Origin: Carex sylvatica
Taxonomy: Eukaryota > Streptophyta > Magnoliopsida > Poales > Cyperaceae
NCBI GenBank assembly: GCA_964058845.1
Contig: CAXKVR010000009.1
Location: 1-64,000 of the forward strand
Length of the DNA: 64,000 nt
Direction of reading: 5' to 3'
Below, one piece after another: positions 34,018 to 46,247 of this stretch. How positions within the stretch are numbered: the stretch's first letter is position 1; each line of letters starts with the position of its first letter. The notes beneath the pieces are model-generated. The model searched no databases. It was not told the DNA's origin and worked only from the letters and a program-made list of their open reading frames with translations. Position numbers and translations under genes: made by a program.

Positions 34018-34211
34018 TATAGTAGGAAAAATCGGTATCGGGATCGGTCCTGGCCGATACCGATACTGAATTGGAGGATCGGCTCGGGATCGTTTTTTTT
34101 TTTTCTTTATGATTTGCTACATGAGAATCGGCTCAGGATCGGATCGGGGCCGGCCAATACTGATCTGAATTGGCCGTATTGGATCGTTATCGGCCGATTT
34201 TTCCTACTATG
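34018..34211. mobile_element. hAT-like MITE (194 bp) built from GATCGG words, with 8-bp target duplication
   Basis: The ends are TATAGTAGGAAAAATCGG and the inverse CCGATTTTTCCTACTATG. ATTACAAC flanks it at 34010-34017 and 34212-34219. The inside is dominated by repeats of GGATCGG, CGATACCGA and GGCCGAT. It is inserted just after the MATH relic. Confidence 0.85.
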
Positions 34212-36236
34212 ATTACAACCTCGAACATCCGGGAGGATATTTGTCGAATCATAAAGGAAGGAAGGGGGTTATTTATTTATTAAATGGAAACGGTAAGTAC
34301 CTTCATTTTCTGATAGTTAAACCCTCCAAAATTCGACCACTTTCGTTCCCAACAAAAAAATGCGGATCAAAATTTTTTTATGTATCCCAAGTGTTTTTTT
34401 TTTTCTTACTCGCAGCTAGCAATTTATTATAATGCATCACTTTGGATGGGAATTGTTTTTCTGATCCAATGTGGTTCATTTTCCTGTGTGGCCAATCCAA
34501 AAAAAAAGTACTTTGCATGCGAAAGACGAGCTATGCTTTTACTCAGATTATTTCTAGTTATATACTTAGGTAACCCACATCATCTGAATGACAAAGTAGA
34601 TGCATGCTTATTTTATGTATTTTTTTTATTTCATTAATTTCTTGTATAGTTAGAGCATTCTTATAATAAAACTGAATGCTTCTCCCGCTTTTCATCAACT
34701 TATATATATTAATATATTTGACAAAGACTAATAAATTATGTGTGGAGGTTTTAAAAGGATATTGTTCAAGTCAAGAATGTTTGCATGAAACAAAAAAACA
34801 TTTGAATACGTATTTTGAAAAAAAATATTCCAAACTTGTAACAAAATATTGAACGATAAGGGTCAACGCGTAATAGTGATATATGTATGAATGTATTTTG
34901 AACTATATATAATAAATGGAACCCTCGTAGTTCTAGAACTTGTCGACAAATAAAGACAAGAACAATATTGTTTTGGATGTACAACTATTCTACAAACAAT
35001 TAGGGGTGTGTACGGGTACAATAAGGATCGGGTGAAACCGTGAAAGTATTTATGTATCTATACTCATTATAAAATGTTCATACACGTACCTTATTTTTAT
35101 CTGCTACAAATTACTTTACTCATATTCTATCCTTACCTGTTATGCATGATTGTCGGATAACAAAACGGTACTGGGTAAACAAGTAGTGCTAATGTAATGA
35201 TTATTTTTAAAGGTCTTGACTTTATTGAAATTTGTTGGAATTTATTTACATGTTGTAATAGTTAATTAAGTGTGACACCAAGACAGAGTAATTGGAGAAT
35301 ATATGGATATTCATTACTCATTAATATATGTAATATATATAATTTTTTTTATAATTACCTGATCGGATAACGTGTATGGAATAAGTTTTATTTGTACCCT
35401 TACCCATTTAGATAATGAAAAAATATTTATATGTACCTAATAAATTTTTAAAACAAAAATCTTATACATACTCGTTTTATCAAATACTGTACTACAGGTA
35501 AGAGAGTGTCATTGACAGCACTCCAAACAATAGTTATAATTTGATGTCTCATTATATAATAAAAAAAAATAAGTTTAAAAGAAGATTGCATTGACACGTA
35601 GAAAAACACAAGAGATAAATCTCCAACGATACAAATAAAAATAATAATTAAAAGATGCTGTACAAATCATACAATTGCCATCTCACCATCAGAATCTGTC
35701 ACTATGCACAAGAGTATAAAGTAACTATTATCGAGGGTAAGCTCAACATAAATTAATATTTTCGAAGGTATTGCTATTACCGATGAGAGAACCCGCGACA
35801 ATACCAACAATAAAAGCATTGTTTTTACACTCACAAATAGTTATATGGCGCGTTTCAGCTAGATTTAACTATTTTCGCACGTTGTTTTAATTATTTTTTA
35901 AATGCTAATAAAAAATAGATCCAAAAATTAGTTCATTTGGTTTAATTTAATTGGAACATGTTTATTTTTATCAAAAAACAGGTGAAACATGTTTATCGCA
36001 GATAGTTTCTCATACCACATACTGCTGTTTGGGGTTGTTCCATTAATAAAAAAAAAATTAAAGATACATAATATGATTGTAACATACAATTTATATTTCA
36101 AAAAAAAAATATCAAATAGAAAGAAAGCATTGACAAATACAAAACTGTCATAATTATAAACACTTCTAATGAATCCACAAATCACACTGATCAATTTTTA
36201 ATTTTTATAAATTTTGAAATTTTTTACTATTTTTTA

Positions 36237-36295
36237 AGATAGGTACAACATCACTATTTCTTGACTGTTCATTTTTAGTGATGTTGTACCTATCT
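36237..36295. repeat. Perfect 20-bp hairpin within a MITE remnant
   Basis: Arms AGATAGGTACAACATCACTA (36237-36256) and its exact complement (36276-36295) are separated by a 19-base loop. The unit-A copy (about 12525-12590) has mismatches. It is downstream of NLR2 in transcript orientation. Confidence 0.85.
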
Positions 36296-37456
36296 AAAAA
36301 ATAATTAAAAAATTCTAAAAATTATAAGATTTGTTCTCCAAGAAGATGTTAGTATGGATATTATATTGAGCGGTTTAAATTAATAATTTGGACTTTGAAA
36401 AAAAATATAAAATGTAATACGTGATGATTGATGAGGTATGAAAAACACGAGGTATATATTGCAACCCTCCTCGTCTAATTAACTAGATTTTTATGATTGA
36501 GTACTAAATAATTATGGCAGAGTCAAGGGTCATATGTTCTTAATTAATATACAAATTGCATCTTCGATCGTTTGCTATGGCTCAGGAGAATTTTTATATC
36601 TAGAAATTATTATAAAATAAGAGATAAAAAGAGAAAGAGTGCTCTGAAATTTTAATGGTGTAAATGGATCAGGAAAAATTTCTAATTTTAAACTTGTCAA
36701 TTCTTTTTTCAGAGAACTACAAGGACACTTGTCTTTTGTTTTTCTTGCTATGCGTATTAAATTGCCTTCTAAAAAGTTGTACCCAAAATATGCTGCTTGG
36801 GATTCTTTTAAAAAAAAAAAATGTAGATTTTGTAGTGCAAAATTCTTTTGAAAACAAGAAGTCTTTTTAAATTGATTCATATTGATTGATGTCTCTTATT
36901 TTTTGTTCTTAGGATTGCCTGTTTGGTGTCTTGGAGTAGTTACAATTTTTCAAGTGCTCTCTTAATGACCCATCTTTTTGTTTCATCCTCTCATTAAAGG
37001 AAAAAATTACATATGTTTAGTATGATGAAATGGGGTACTTATTATTTAGCAGTAATTTTGGGATTGTACCAAAAATAAAAATAAAAAATATTTGATATAC
37101 TCCGCACAAATACTCATCAAAGGGAGGGAAAAGACTGTAAAAAAGTGGCATCGACAGGTCCGGTACATAGTCAAATATATGTTTTCACTTGTATGACGTC
37201 AAATTACTAATGTAGTCTATATAAAAGTCAAATTAATTACTAATATCCTTTAAAATTCTGCCAAAGTTCCTGAATATATAATTCTTAGTGTGGAAATTAA
37301 AAGAACACCGTATGTATGTAACATGTCGTATATTAGCTGAAATGATAGTACGTATAAATTGAAACAGTACATAACACCATAAATTATACAAGTTCAAATA
37401 AAAATAGTATAACAAGGAAGCCAACTATAATGAATGAATAAATAAATGAACTGGGA

Positions 37457-40400
37457 TCAGAAAATTACATGTATATTTACAGAGGGAATATGCTTTATTT
37501 TCCATTGGTCTTCTCCTTGCAGCCTTGATTTGAACTCATCCGAACAATATACAGTCAACTCTTGAAGGTTGACCAGATATTGCAAGTCAGGAACTATCTG
37601 CAGCTGCATGTAGCATACCAGCTCGAGTTGGTTGAGCTTGGGCATAGCACCCTCCTCTACTTTCCATTCCTCCAAATAACGTATAGCAAGTACCAATTGT
37701 TGCAAGCGATCAAAACCTCCCCTGGAGCAGATCATCTGTTTTCCCTCAGCTGCTTCCATGGATGAATACCTTAGATTGAGTACCCTGAGGCTGGACAACT
37801 TCTCTAGTTGGGGCATCGGGTCTTCCTCAAAACTAAACACCCAAAGTTTTAGTTTAACGAGATGGGGTGGGAACAGGGTACAATCACCAATTTCTTTCCT
37901 AGGCCATCTGCCCCACACCAGGCTGAATGAGTACAAATGGTTGTGGTTTCTGAAGGCTGAGATGCAATCTGGAAATGTCATTCGGTAATTGTTGCCTTCC
38001 ATATATAAATCCAGAGAACCCAGAAGATTTAGTTTGCTTAACGAATTCATCAATGGCTCCCCTGCAACATCTTCAGGTATATCAATCCTCAACTTACGAA
38101 GATAGGGAAACTTAGTCAGTTCTGTCACCCAGTCTTGCCTAGCTCTCACCCCTTTTAAGGTCAGTAAACTTTGCAAGTCTGCTGCTGATGGTGGTCCCTC
38201 TGGAGTTGCTCTACAGGAATAACAGCAGGTGAGGTTGATATGCCTCAACTGTTTGTTACCCCAAAAGGACGGGGTCAACTCACCGTGACTTTTACAAAAC
38301 CAAGTATCCACTGTTTGAAGATTCTTCATATAAGTTAAAGGAGATCTCTTAAAAAACCTAACAGTGGGAAACTCGCACCCAGATCCAATATAATCACCTT
38401 CAAGCCCGAAGTACTTCAAGACCGTCAGGGCGTTCAAGCCCTTCAAACAGTTTGTCTCATATAAATATACGGCCGACACCATACTCATGTGTAAAACTCG
38501 TAGTGTTCCAAACTTATTGAAATTTGGTACATCTTCGAAATTTATCAAAGAACGAATTTTTTTTTTGCAAGCATGGTCTATTACTTTATCGCCATAACCG
38601 TGAAGTGCAACACGACGTGCACAAGTGCTACAACTCAAGTTGGTGTCATTCTTCGAGACTACCGTTAAAAAATTAGACTCTTTGGCTTTTTGAACGGCTA
38701 GATCCCTTAGGAGATCATGGATATGACAGTACTTAATTTTACCTGTGCAATATCTCTTTGAGACTTGCACCATGCACCTGTTAGTTTTCACAAAAGTTGG
38801 ATATTAATAATTATTAATATATTCAATGCAGAACTAAGAAAGAAATATATGACCAAATTAATTCTAAGAATATAAGTACATAATATTGTGATAATAATTA
38901 GCTAATTTTTTTTTAATGATATATAGTGTTGAAATTGCCATTGTTTTTCACAATGAGCAAGTCAAACAAAAAATTTCAGAACGAATTGAAAATTAATATA
39001 ACATGGGAAGCATTGTGTAAATAAATTACTCAATTATTACCTAGTAAGCTATATTTTGTTTAAATATTATAAATTTATTTTTAACTTCATTAGTTTAAAG
39101 GATTTCATTGATGGAAAATAAGAATGAAAATACTAGTAAATATTTAGTAATTGGACCTCTTTGTAATAAAACAAAATTCTAGGATCTTCCACGAAAAATA
39201 ACCATTCAATATGCTAAAATAATTTATGAAATCATAAAAATCAAACTAACTCCATTAATGACCGAGAGAGAAAAATAATGATTACTTCCTCTTTTATCAC
39301 CGAGCAAGAAAAATAATGCAATAGTATTTTGGTATTGACATTTCAATGATTTCTTTAAAGAAAAATTGGAATCTGATTTCTACACGAATATTCCAGATTA
39401 GTTAATTAAAATTTAATTAGAAATTACTATTCCATCATTATGCAATTAAAAATTTAATCTTCAATTTTAAGATGTGGAATTATTTTAATAAAGATTGATG
39501 ATCAAGATTAATTAACCAGTAGCTACATCCTGTTCTTGAACTATTATCAAACTAGTCTAGAAAAATTAATATATAAGAAATTAAAAAAAAATCTACCCAA
39601 AGCTTATTAAATATCAAAACATTATTTCAATTTCATTCAATTCGTTGTTTCTATTGTCTTTTAACTAACTAATAAGATAAAATTGAAGTTGACCAAAACA
39701 GTCCATGCATTCACATTGTTTTTTTTTTTTTTTTAAAGGCGTCCATTCACATTGTTAAGTCAAAATATATTCCATGCAATACTCAATTTTAATTTTACAA
39801 TCCTCATCAAATTTTAGTATACATTTAAAGCTGAGATAATAATATCAATTCTCAATTTTACCCAGTGAACCGAATTACAAAAATGATACTGGTATATATC
39901 TAGTATTTAGTATCGTTTGAATATTTTGTTTCAAATTTTAATTAATCCTTAATAAATATTATTATTGGATTTATTAATATATATATTTATTTGCAAAGGG
40001 TTAAAATCAATGCCTTCAAAATTAAATGTGAAATCAATCTAATCTCAATGATACGTTAGAAATTAAGATTCTAAAAGAAAAATTTGAACTTCGAAGATAA
40101 ATAAAAAGAAGAGGAGGGGTTCAAATGCACCCAAATGCACCCTATCTTTCAAATCATTTTTCTCCGTTTTCAAAGTCCAAATAGTCAATCCGAACCGTTA
40201 GATGCGATCTACATATTAAGATGTGCTTGGAGACCAACTTTTACATTTTTTGGAATTTGTTTACTATTTTTTTAGATTTATTGAAAATAGCTGTTTTTAG
40301 CAAATCTGGACCATAAAAAACAGCGATTTTCAATAAATCTAAAAAAATAGTAAACAAATTCCAAAAAATATAAAATTTGGTCTCCAAGCACATCTTAATA

Positions 40401-43400
40401 TATAGATCGCATCTAACTATTCGGATTAACTGTTTTGACTTTGAAAACGGAGATAAAAGATAGAGTGCATTTGGGTGCATTTGAACCCTCCTCTAAAAAG
40501 AAATACTATTTGAAGTTTGTGATATAGTTAAGATATGACTTTATGTCAAAACAAGAAAATAAGTTTGAATTTACTATGTTATAATTAAATTAATTGTATC
40601 GTTTGATATACTAACAAATTTTTTTTTTAAAGAATTATTAAAACTAGGTTAGTAAGATTACGAGAAGAAAAAAACATGAATCACAAAAATTAATTGAATT
40701 TGAGTCATATAGACAGAAATCAATAATGAAATTGGACTGCTTCCACTTAGAAAATAAAAAAAGCTTGAAAATATGAAAACAAAAGGAATTAGAAATCATT
40801 AGTAACAAGGGGAATCTTGTTTTGGAGAGCGGTAATTTAAAATTTTAATTTGGTAAAAGGAATTTAATTTAAGACCTTGTAATTATTGTGATTAATTGAA
40901 AAATGAAAGAAATTTGATCGTTCAACAAACATAAAAAAATTGTGGGGGATGAATATGTTCATTGAAATATATTAATATTCTTGTATCATTGGTAACATGA
41001 GAAAAAAAATAAAAATAAAGGATGATAAATATATATGTGTGTATATATATATGTGTGTGTGTGTGGAGGTTGGCTACTATGCTTATATAAGCATATCTCT
41101 ACATATGCTTATATAAGCATATCTCTACATATGCTTATAACTCATTTTTGTGTTTCCAATATTCAAATGGTCGATCTGAACCGTTAGATGTGATCTATAT
41201 ATTGAAATGTGCTTGGAGACCAAATTTTACATTATTCTGAATTTTTTTACTATTTATTAAGCCAATTTAAAAATTTCTGATCCAACGGTGGCTTCTAATT
41301 TTACTGTTTTGTTGAGCCACCGTTGGATCAGCGATTTTCAAAGTGGCTTAATAAATAGTAAACAAATTCAGAAAAATATAAAATTTCGTCTCCAAGAACA
41401 TATTAATATGGAGAACAAGATGAACGGTTCCGATCGACCATTTGGACATTGAAAATATAAAAATGAGTTATAAGCATATGTGGAGATATATAAGGATAGT
41501 AGCCAACCTCGTTATGTGTGTGTATATATATATATATATACTGAAATTTTTTTTGACATTACTGTGATTAACTAATTCACAAAGTTATTGATATACTTTT
41601 CAAAGCATTATTATAAATAAGAGGATATTGTATTTGCATGTTGCTTTGGTTGCAAAATTTATAATTTATCAAAAGTAATATAGAGATAGACATGAAAATT
41701 GTTTGACAAAATTGCATTTCCAATATCATAATGTGGATTTGATGCTTAGAGTAAAAAAACAAACTCATGTCTATTAAAAAGAAACTGGAAAGACTATATG
41801 TCTATTTTGACAAGATAATTTATTGATAATAATATAAAGTACCTTTGCACAATTTCATCCAAATAGCCTTCAGCAACGTCCTCCAATGATTTTGACCTCT
41901 CTTGTCGTATGAATCCTTCTGCAATCCATAATCGAATTAGAGTTGTTGCTTTGATTTGATAGTCCTCAGGAAAAACACCGAAGTACATGAAGCAAGGTTT
42001 GAGAGCAATTGGCAGATCCTCATAACTAGTGGATATAACACCCATGAAGATTCTACCATCAGTCTGCCAATCCATTTTTTGCATCACCTCATCCCATGTA
42101 ATATGATCGGGATTTTTTCTTGATAAGATTCCGCCAAGCACCACCAATGGTAGAGGCCATCCACGACAGTTTTTGGTAAATTCAGTAGCCAGAGGAAGTA
42201 AATCATTGGGGCATTCATTTGCAAATTGATTAGGAAAAACTTTCTTCAGCAATAGTTGTTTGCTTTCTTCTTCATTTAAGGGTTGTATCACATGTGGCTT
42301 AGATATTCTATCGATCTCTTCCGGAATATTAATGAACCTAATAATAATCAATACACAAAACATAGGAAGCATATTTTATTAGAATGAATCACTTGTCAAT
42401 GGTTATTTTGAAAATCATAAAATACTTTTTTTTTTCGAAAACTAAAGCCAAATTTAAAAATTTTAAATAAATTTATAGATATATTATTAGATCCATAGAT
42501 AGTCTAACAATCGAATTTTATGTAATTCAAATATTGTTTGAAGATGCATGAACAACTGTTAATTTAATATATCTTGACATTTCAAAGTATTTGATGTACA
42601 GTAAAACATATATAAAATCATACCATATTTATAAGCATTATGTGGATAATATTGATCATGTCTTTATTGCTGGATTTGAAATTTAAGTTTTATCTTTTGA
42701 AGATTGTTAATATTGTCAAAATAATGAATTATCAAATCATCCCGTCATTAATTAATGTAACATTATTTTACACTAAAAGAATTGCAAACTAACCTGGTAG
42801 TAATTAACACTCGACTTCCATTATTAGCATTAGGAAGAGCAGCCTGAAGTTGATCAGTCCAAACATTGCTTGACCAAACATCATCTAATACAATCAGATA
42901 TTTTTTCTCTTTCATGGATTTGTTAAGCTCTGTAATGAAATACTCTTCTTCTTTATTCTGCCTCTCCGAGTCATGTACCTCTCGAATCTTCTCTAGCATC
43001 TTTATCAAAATATCCATTAACTTGTATTCTTGTGAAATAGTTAACCACATGGAGATATCGAAGTGGCGTTTAACTTCAGCACTATGAAAATGCATCAAAT
43101 AAATTAATTAGATGATTTGTATACAAGTAACAAACATGTATATGCATGTTGAAAGTAAACACAAATTAAGATGCTCTAATGATTGAATTTGCCATGATTT
43201 GTCTCTCCCTAAAAACCTATTATTAGATTAAACAATCTTTTTAATTTATTACATTATTCTCTTCAGACGAAAGTTAACATATTAAAAAATAAACTATTAA
43301 TATTATTTAGTATGTCTTATTTATATCTATAACACATCTTCAAAAATAATGAAATTGCTATGTTGTTCAACAGTAGTTACCTTTTGTACACCTTTTTTGC

Positions 43401-44003
43401 AAGTGTAGTTTTTCCTGAACCACCGGCCCCAACAATTGAGATCACAGCTCGCCTCGTATTATTTGCATCAATGAGCTGGTCCACAATTATTTTCTTGTCG
43501 ACTTCGAAGCCGACGACCTCCATTTCATCTATGTCAGGATTAAGAAACGGCCTTATAGGTTGCTTGACAGAGGCCCCACTACTAGTTTCTTCCAGACCTT
43601 TGATACCGTACTTTGTTGTGTTTTCTGATATTTCACGGAGCCTCTGTTGGATATAGTCTATCTGGTTACCTACTTTGTGTTTGGCAATCAGTTTCATGGG
43701 CATCTTGCCTATCTTTTTTAGTATGTTGAAAAGGCCTTCCCGTCTACCTCCCCCAACCTCCGCCAAAAACTTGTCTAATACATCTTCTATTAAATACCCG
43801 ACTTCTTGAACCTCATTCACCCATTGTTTTACCCTCTCGTCTTTGTGACGTTTTGCATTTGCATCTTTCAAGAAAGACTGGATCCACTTGAGGTCGCGTT
43901 GAACCCGCTCGATCTTGTCACGTGCCCCGTAAAGAAAGAGTGCTTCTTGAACAACTACATCAGCCAGCTTGCCAAGAACAAGGTGCACAATAGTCTCAGC
44001 CAT
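37457..44003 (-). CDS. CC-NBS-LRR disease resistance protein (NLR2)
   Basis: The tandem copy of NLR1, with the same four-exon plan: 43381-44003, 42794-43081, 41843-42337 and 37457-38777, for 2727 bp or 908 aa. It has the coiled coil with IEDVLD, the P-loop GAGGSGKTT, kinase-2 LIVLDDVW, GSRVLITTR, the altered GLPL box RGWPLPLVVLGG, CFMYFGVFPEDYQI, and IHD in HIHDLLRDLAVQ. The LRR ends at IKHIPSVNIHVIF. Relative to NLR1 it lacks six residues after kinase-2. By eye, residue differences are about 4 of 207 in exon 1, about 15 of 97 in exon 2, 44 of 165 in exon 3, and in exon 4 are concentrated in the last 90 residues. Intron 3 carries two foldback MITEs absent from NLR1. No disabling change is seen, so both receptors could be functional. 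The GLPL Ala-to-Pro change may matter. Confidence 0.93.
40111..40493. mobile_element. Foldback MITE with perfect 9-bp target duplication in NLR2 intron 3
   Basis: The inverted ends start GAGGAGGGGTTCAAATGCAC and pair with GTGCATTTGAACCCTCCTC, with one extra G on the left. TAAAAAGAA flanks it at 40102-40110 and 40494-40502. Both arms continue nearly to the centre (AATAGCTGTTTTTAG... inner stem), so the 383-bp element is close to a full palindrome. Mutator-like by duplication length. The unit-A intron lacks it. Confidence 0.92.
41066..41510. mobile_element. Foldback MITE (445 bp) in NLR2 intron 3, inserted in a TA/TG microsatellite
   Basis: The ends are GAGGTTGGCTACTAT and the exact inverse ATAGTAGCCAACCTC. 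The central stem GATCCAACGGTGGCT pairs exactly with AGCCACCGTTGGATC. The left arm holds a duplicated CTTATATAAGCATATCTCTA motif. Flanks are TG/TA repeats, so a target duplication cannot be proved. Absent from NLR1. Confidence 0.85.
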
Positions 44004-44073
44004 CTCTTTAATTTGTATTAAAAGTGTATTGAAAAATTAAGGATAAGGTGGATAGTTGGATTGTCTCAGTATA

Positions 44074-44080
44074 TTATATA
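44074..44080 (-). promoter_or_regulatory. Candidate TATA box of NLR2
   Basis: TATATAA on the minus strand, about 70 bp upstream of the ATG at 44003. Sequence and spacing are identical to NLR1, so the core promoters of the two receptors are effectively the same. Confidence 0.45.
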
Positions 44081-45036
44081 AGTGCTATTGTGGCCTTTAA
44101 GAATGACAATGGAATATATATAGGTATAAGAACAAACGAATGAGTAACTATCGTTCATTACTCAATAGATTGATTCTTTGTTTAGGTGGTTCCATGTTGA
44201 TATCTCTTTTGTGTGCCCAACCTTACTTTCCTTTTTCTTTTTATATTCCCCTCTCAACTTTTATAACGAATGTGTCTTCTTTTTTCTTTCTTATTGTTTG
44301 AGCGCATAACTGGTGAAGAAGTCTGTTTTGAGCATAAAGTTAGAGAGGGGAATATGAAAAGAGTGATTAAGGAGAAATGGAAATATAAAAAAAAAATTGG
44401 AAGGAAGGCATCAACAAACAACGTATAAGTTAGAGAGGGGAACATGAAAGAGTGATTAAGGGGAAATGAGAATATAAAAAAAAAAAAAAAATAGGAAGGA
44501 AGGCATCAACAACAACGTATATCAATCTTTGGTGCATTAGTGTTTTCAACATCTTAAACAAAGTATATACCTTTCACGGATACCCAAAACAGAGTTGCGC
44601 ACGCCATTAATAGAAGCATGTAACGCATGTTTAATTTCTACATGCCATGAACTTAATTAATTAAATTTGAATTAACAATAGAGTTTTTAACAGAAACATC
44701 ACTTGTCACTAGTTTTGCTTAAGTTGAAGAAAATAATAAAGATTAATTGTTCATTAAGTGTAATCAATAATAAATTAAAAAAAAAAACAGAGAACATAAA
44801 AGGATGAAAATAAATGAGAACATGTTAATGTAGAATTAAAACAATATGGTAAGTGATCTTTCCAGATCCATGGCATGTTGAAATCTCCAATTAGTAGTAT
44901 TTAACAATACCAATGTATTGAGCTAGTTCTAGTGTCAATTAATTTGCTAGTAACAATGTTGAACATTTAATTCTTCGTACGGCCTATTACTTGCTTAATT
45001 AATTCATACAACTAAAAATGCTGAAAGTTTTTTTTT

Positions 45037-45262
45037 TTCTAAAGGGTTCAATGCCTCCATTTAAAAAACCTTTAATAAATTAAAATTTAAAACTTAAAAG
45101 TCAAAATAAAACTGTTGGATATGATGTACATCATTTTATCTATGTACGTATAAAAACTATGACATTTCAATTTTGTTTTTGTTATCATCAATAGCTTGTA
45201 AAATTTATAAAAATGAAGGCATGGTGGAGGCACAAAATATAGAGGCATTTAAACACTCCTCA
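45037..45262. repeat. Unit-B copy of the old GAGGAGGG-family MITE
   Basis: Nearly identical to 21050-21275, carried along by the segmental duplication. Confidence 0.7.
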
Positions 45263-45340
45263 ATAAAGAACGTAAATTACGATACTGAATGCTAGTGTTG
45301 CAGAAAACGAATGTTGGCAAAAAATAGAACAAATGTGTGT

Positions 45341-45363
45341 GGGGTGGGGGTGGGGGGGGGGGG
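45341..45363 (+). repeat. G-run upstream of NLR2
   Basis: Unit-B copy of the G-tract at 21353-21376, shorter by about three G. Confidence 0.75.
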
Positions 45364-45682
45364 TCCCATTGGCCCAATAAATGGAGAAGAAGAGTGCAAC
45401 AAATGGAGTAAGAAGAAATAAAAAAATAATGGAAAAAAGGGGAAAAAGGAAAAAAAAATTAAGGAAAATTTCGAAAAATAGCTGATAACTAAGACCCACA
45501 AGTCAGCGGAATAAGAGTACATCTAAAACTAGCGAAAATTTGTGCCTTTAACCGTGCTCTTTGGTTTTGTAAGCTCCAGGCGCACCCAAAGAACAGAAGA
45601 CTTCAAACCCGGCCAGCGCATTTCATCATCCAGAGCTGAAGGCTCGGCTCATATCAATTGGTGCTTCCTTATTGCTCTACGC

Positions 45683-45702
45683 TTCTAGAACCTTCTAGAG
45701 AA
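45683..45702. promoter_or_regulatory. Consensus-like heat shock element, unit B
   Basis: TTCTAGAACCTTCTAGAG, identical to the unit-A copy at 21696-21715, about 1.7 kb upstream of NLR2. Confidence 0.45.
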
Positions 45703-46247
45703 AGGATGATGGCGAAGGCTAGGTTGTTACACCAATTGCCATGCCAGAAGCAATTCAATTGATCAAGCCTTTGGATTAAATGAACAAAGGATGAAGGGTT
45801 TCAGATTAATTGAAGCAGTACTGATCCCTTTATATCATGCTTTCATATTGCTCCTGTATAAATAAAGAATAATAAAATCATAATACAAATGCCAATACTT
45901 ATTTGTTAGCATATTTAATATTTACCTAAAAAAACAAAAAAAAACTAACTTAAGTAAATTTTCTTCATAAGCACGATTCTGGTTTCAGAACGAAATTTTG
46001 GAATTAAAGCATTATTTTCCTTTTTGATGTTTTTATTAAAAAATATGATATTTTATATGAGTCTTGTGAGTTCCTTCGAGCTTTCATGTTTAAATCTCTT
46101 GCTTAAATATCCTTTGTCATTTGGAGGCTTATTGTATTTCGAGTTTCTTGAAAAAATAAGTTAAAATTGATAAGAAACACAATAGAAGGTACACTTAGGT
46201 AGAAACTATAAATATTATAATAAATAATGAACATTAAATTTTGACCT

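Larger units (their letters stand above)
33146..36202. other. Spacer between units A and B
   Basis: Contains a MATH-domain relic (33380-33980) and a small hAT-like MITE (34018-34211). A GGGGTGTGTACGGGTA-type transposon end is near 35003. The rest is AT-rich sequence in which I see no gene. This stretch is absent after the equivalent point in unit B. Confidence 0.55.

Noticed and set aside
36664..36870. 68-codon plus-strand frame in the unit-B insertion downstream of NLR2
   Set aside because: It has hydrophobic and poly-Lys low complexity with no start context or homologue. The 270-bp insertion itself remains unidentified.
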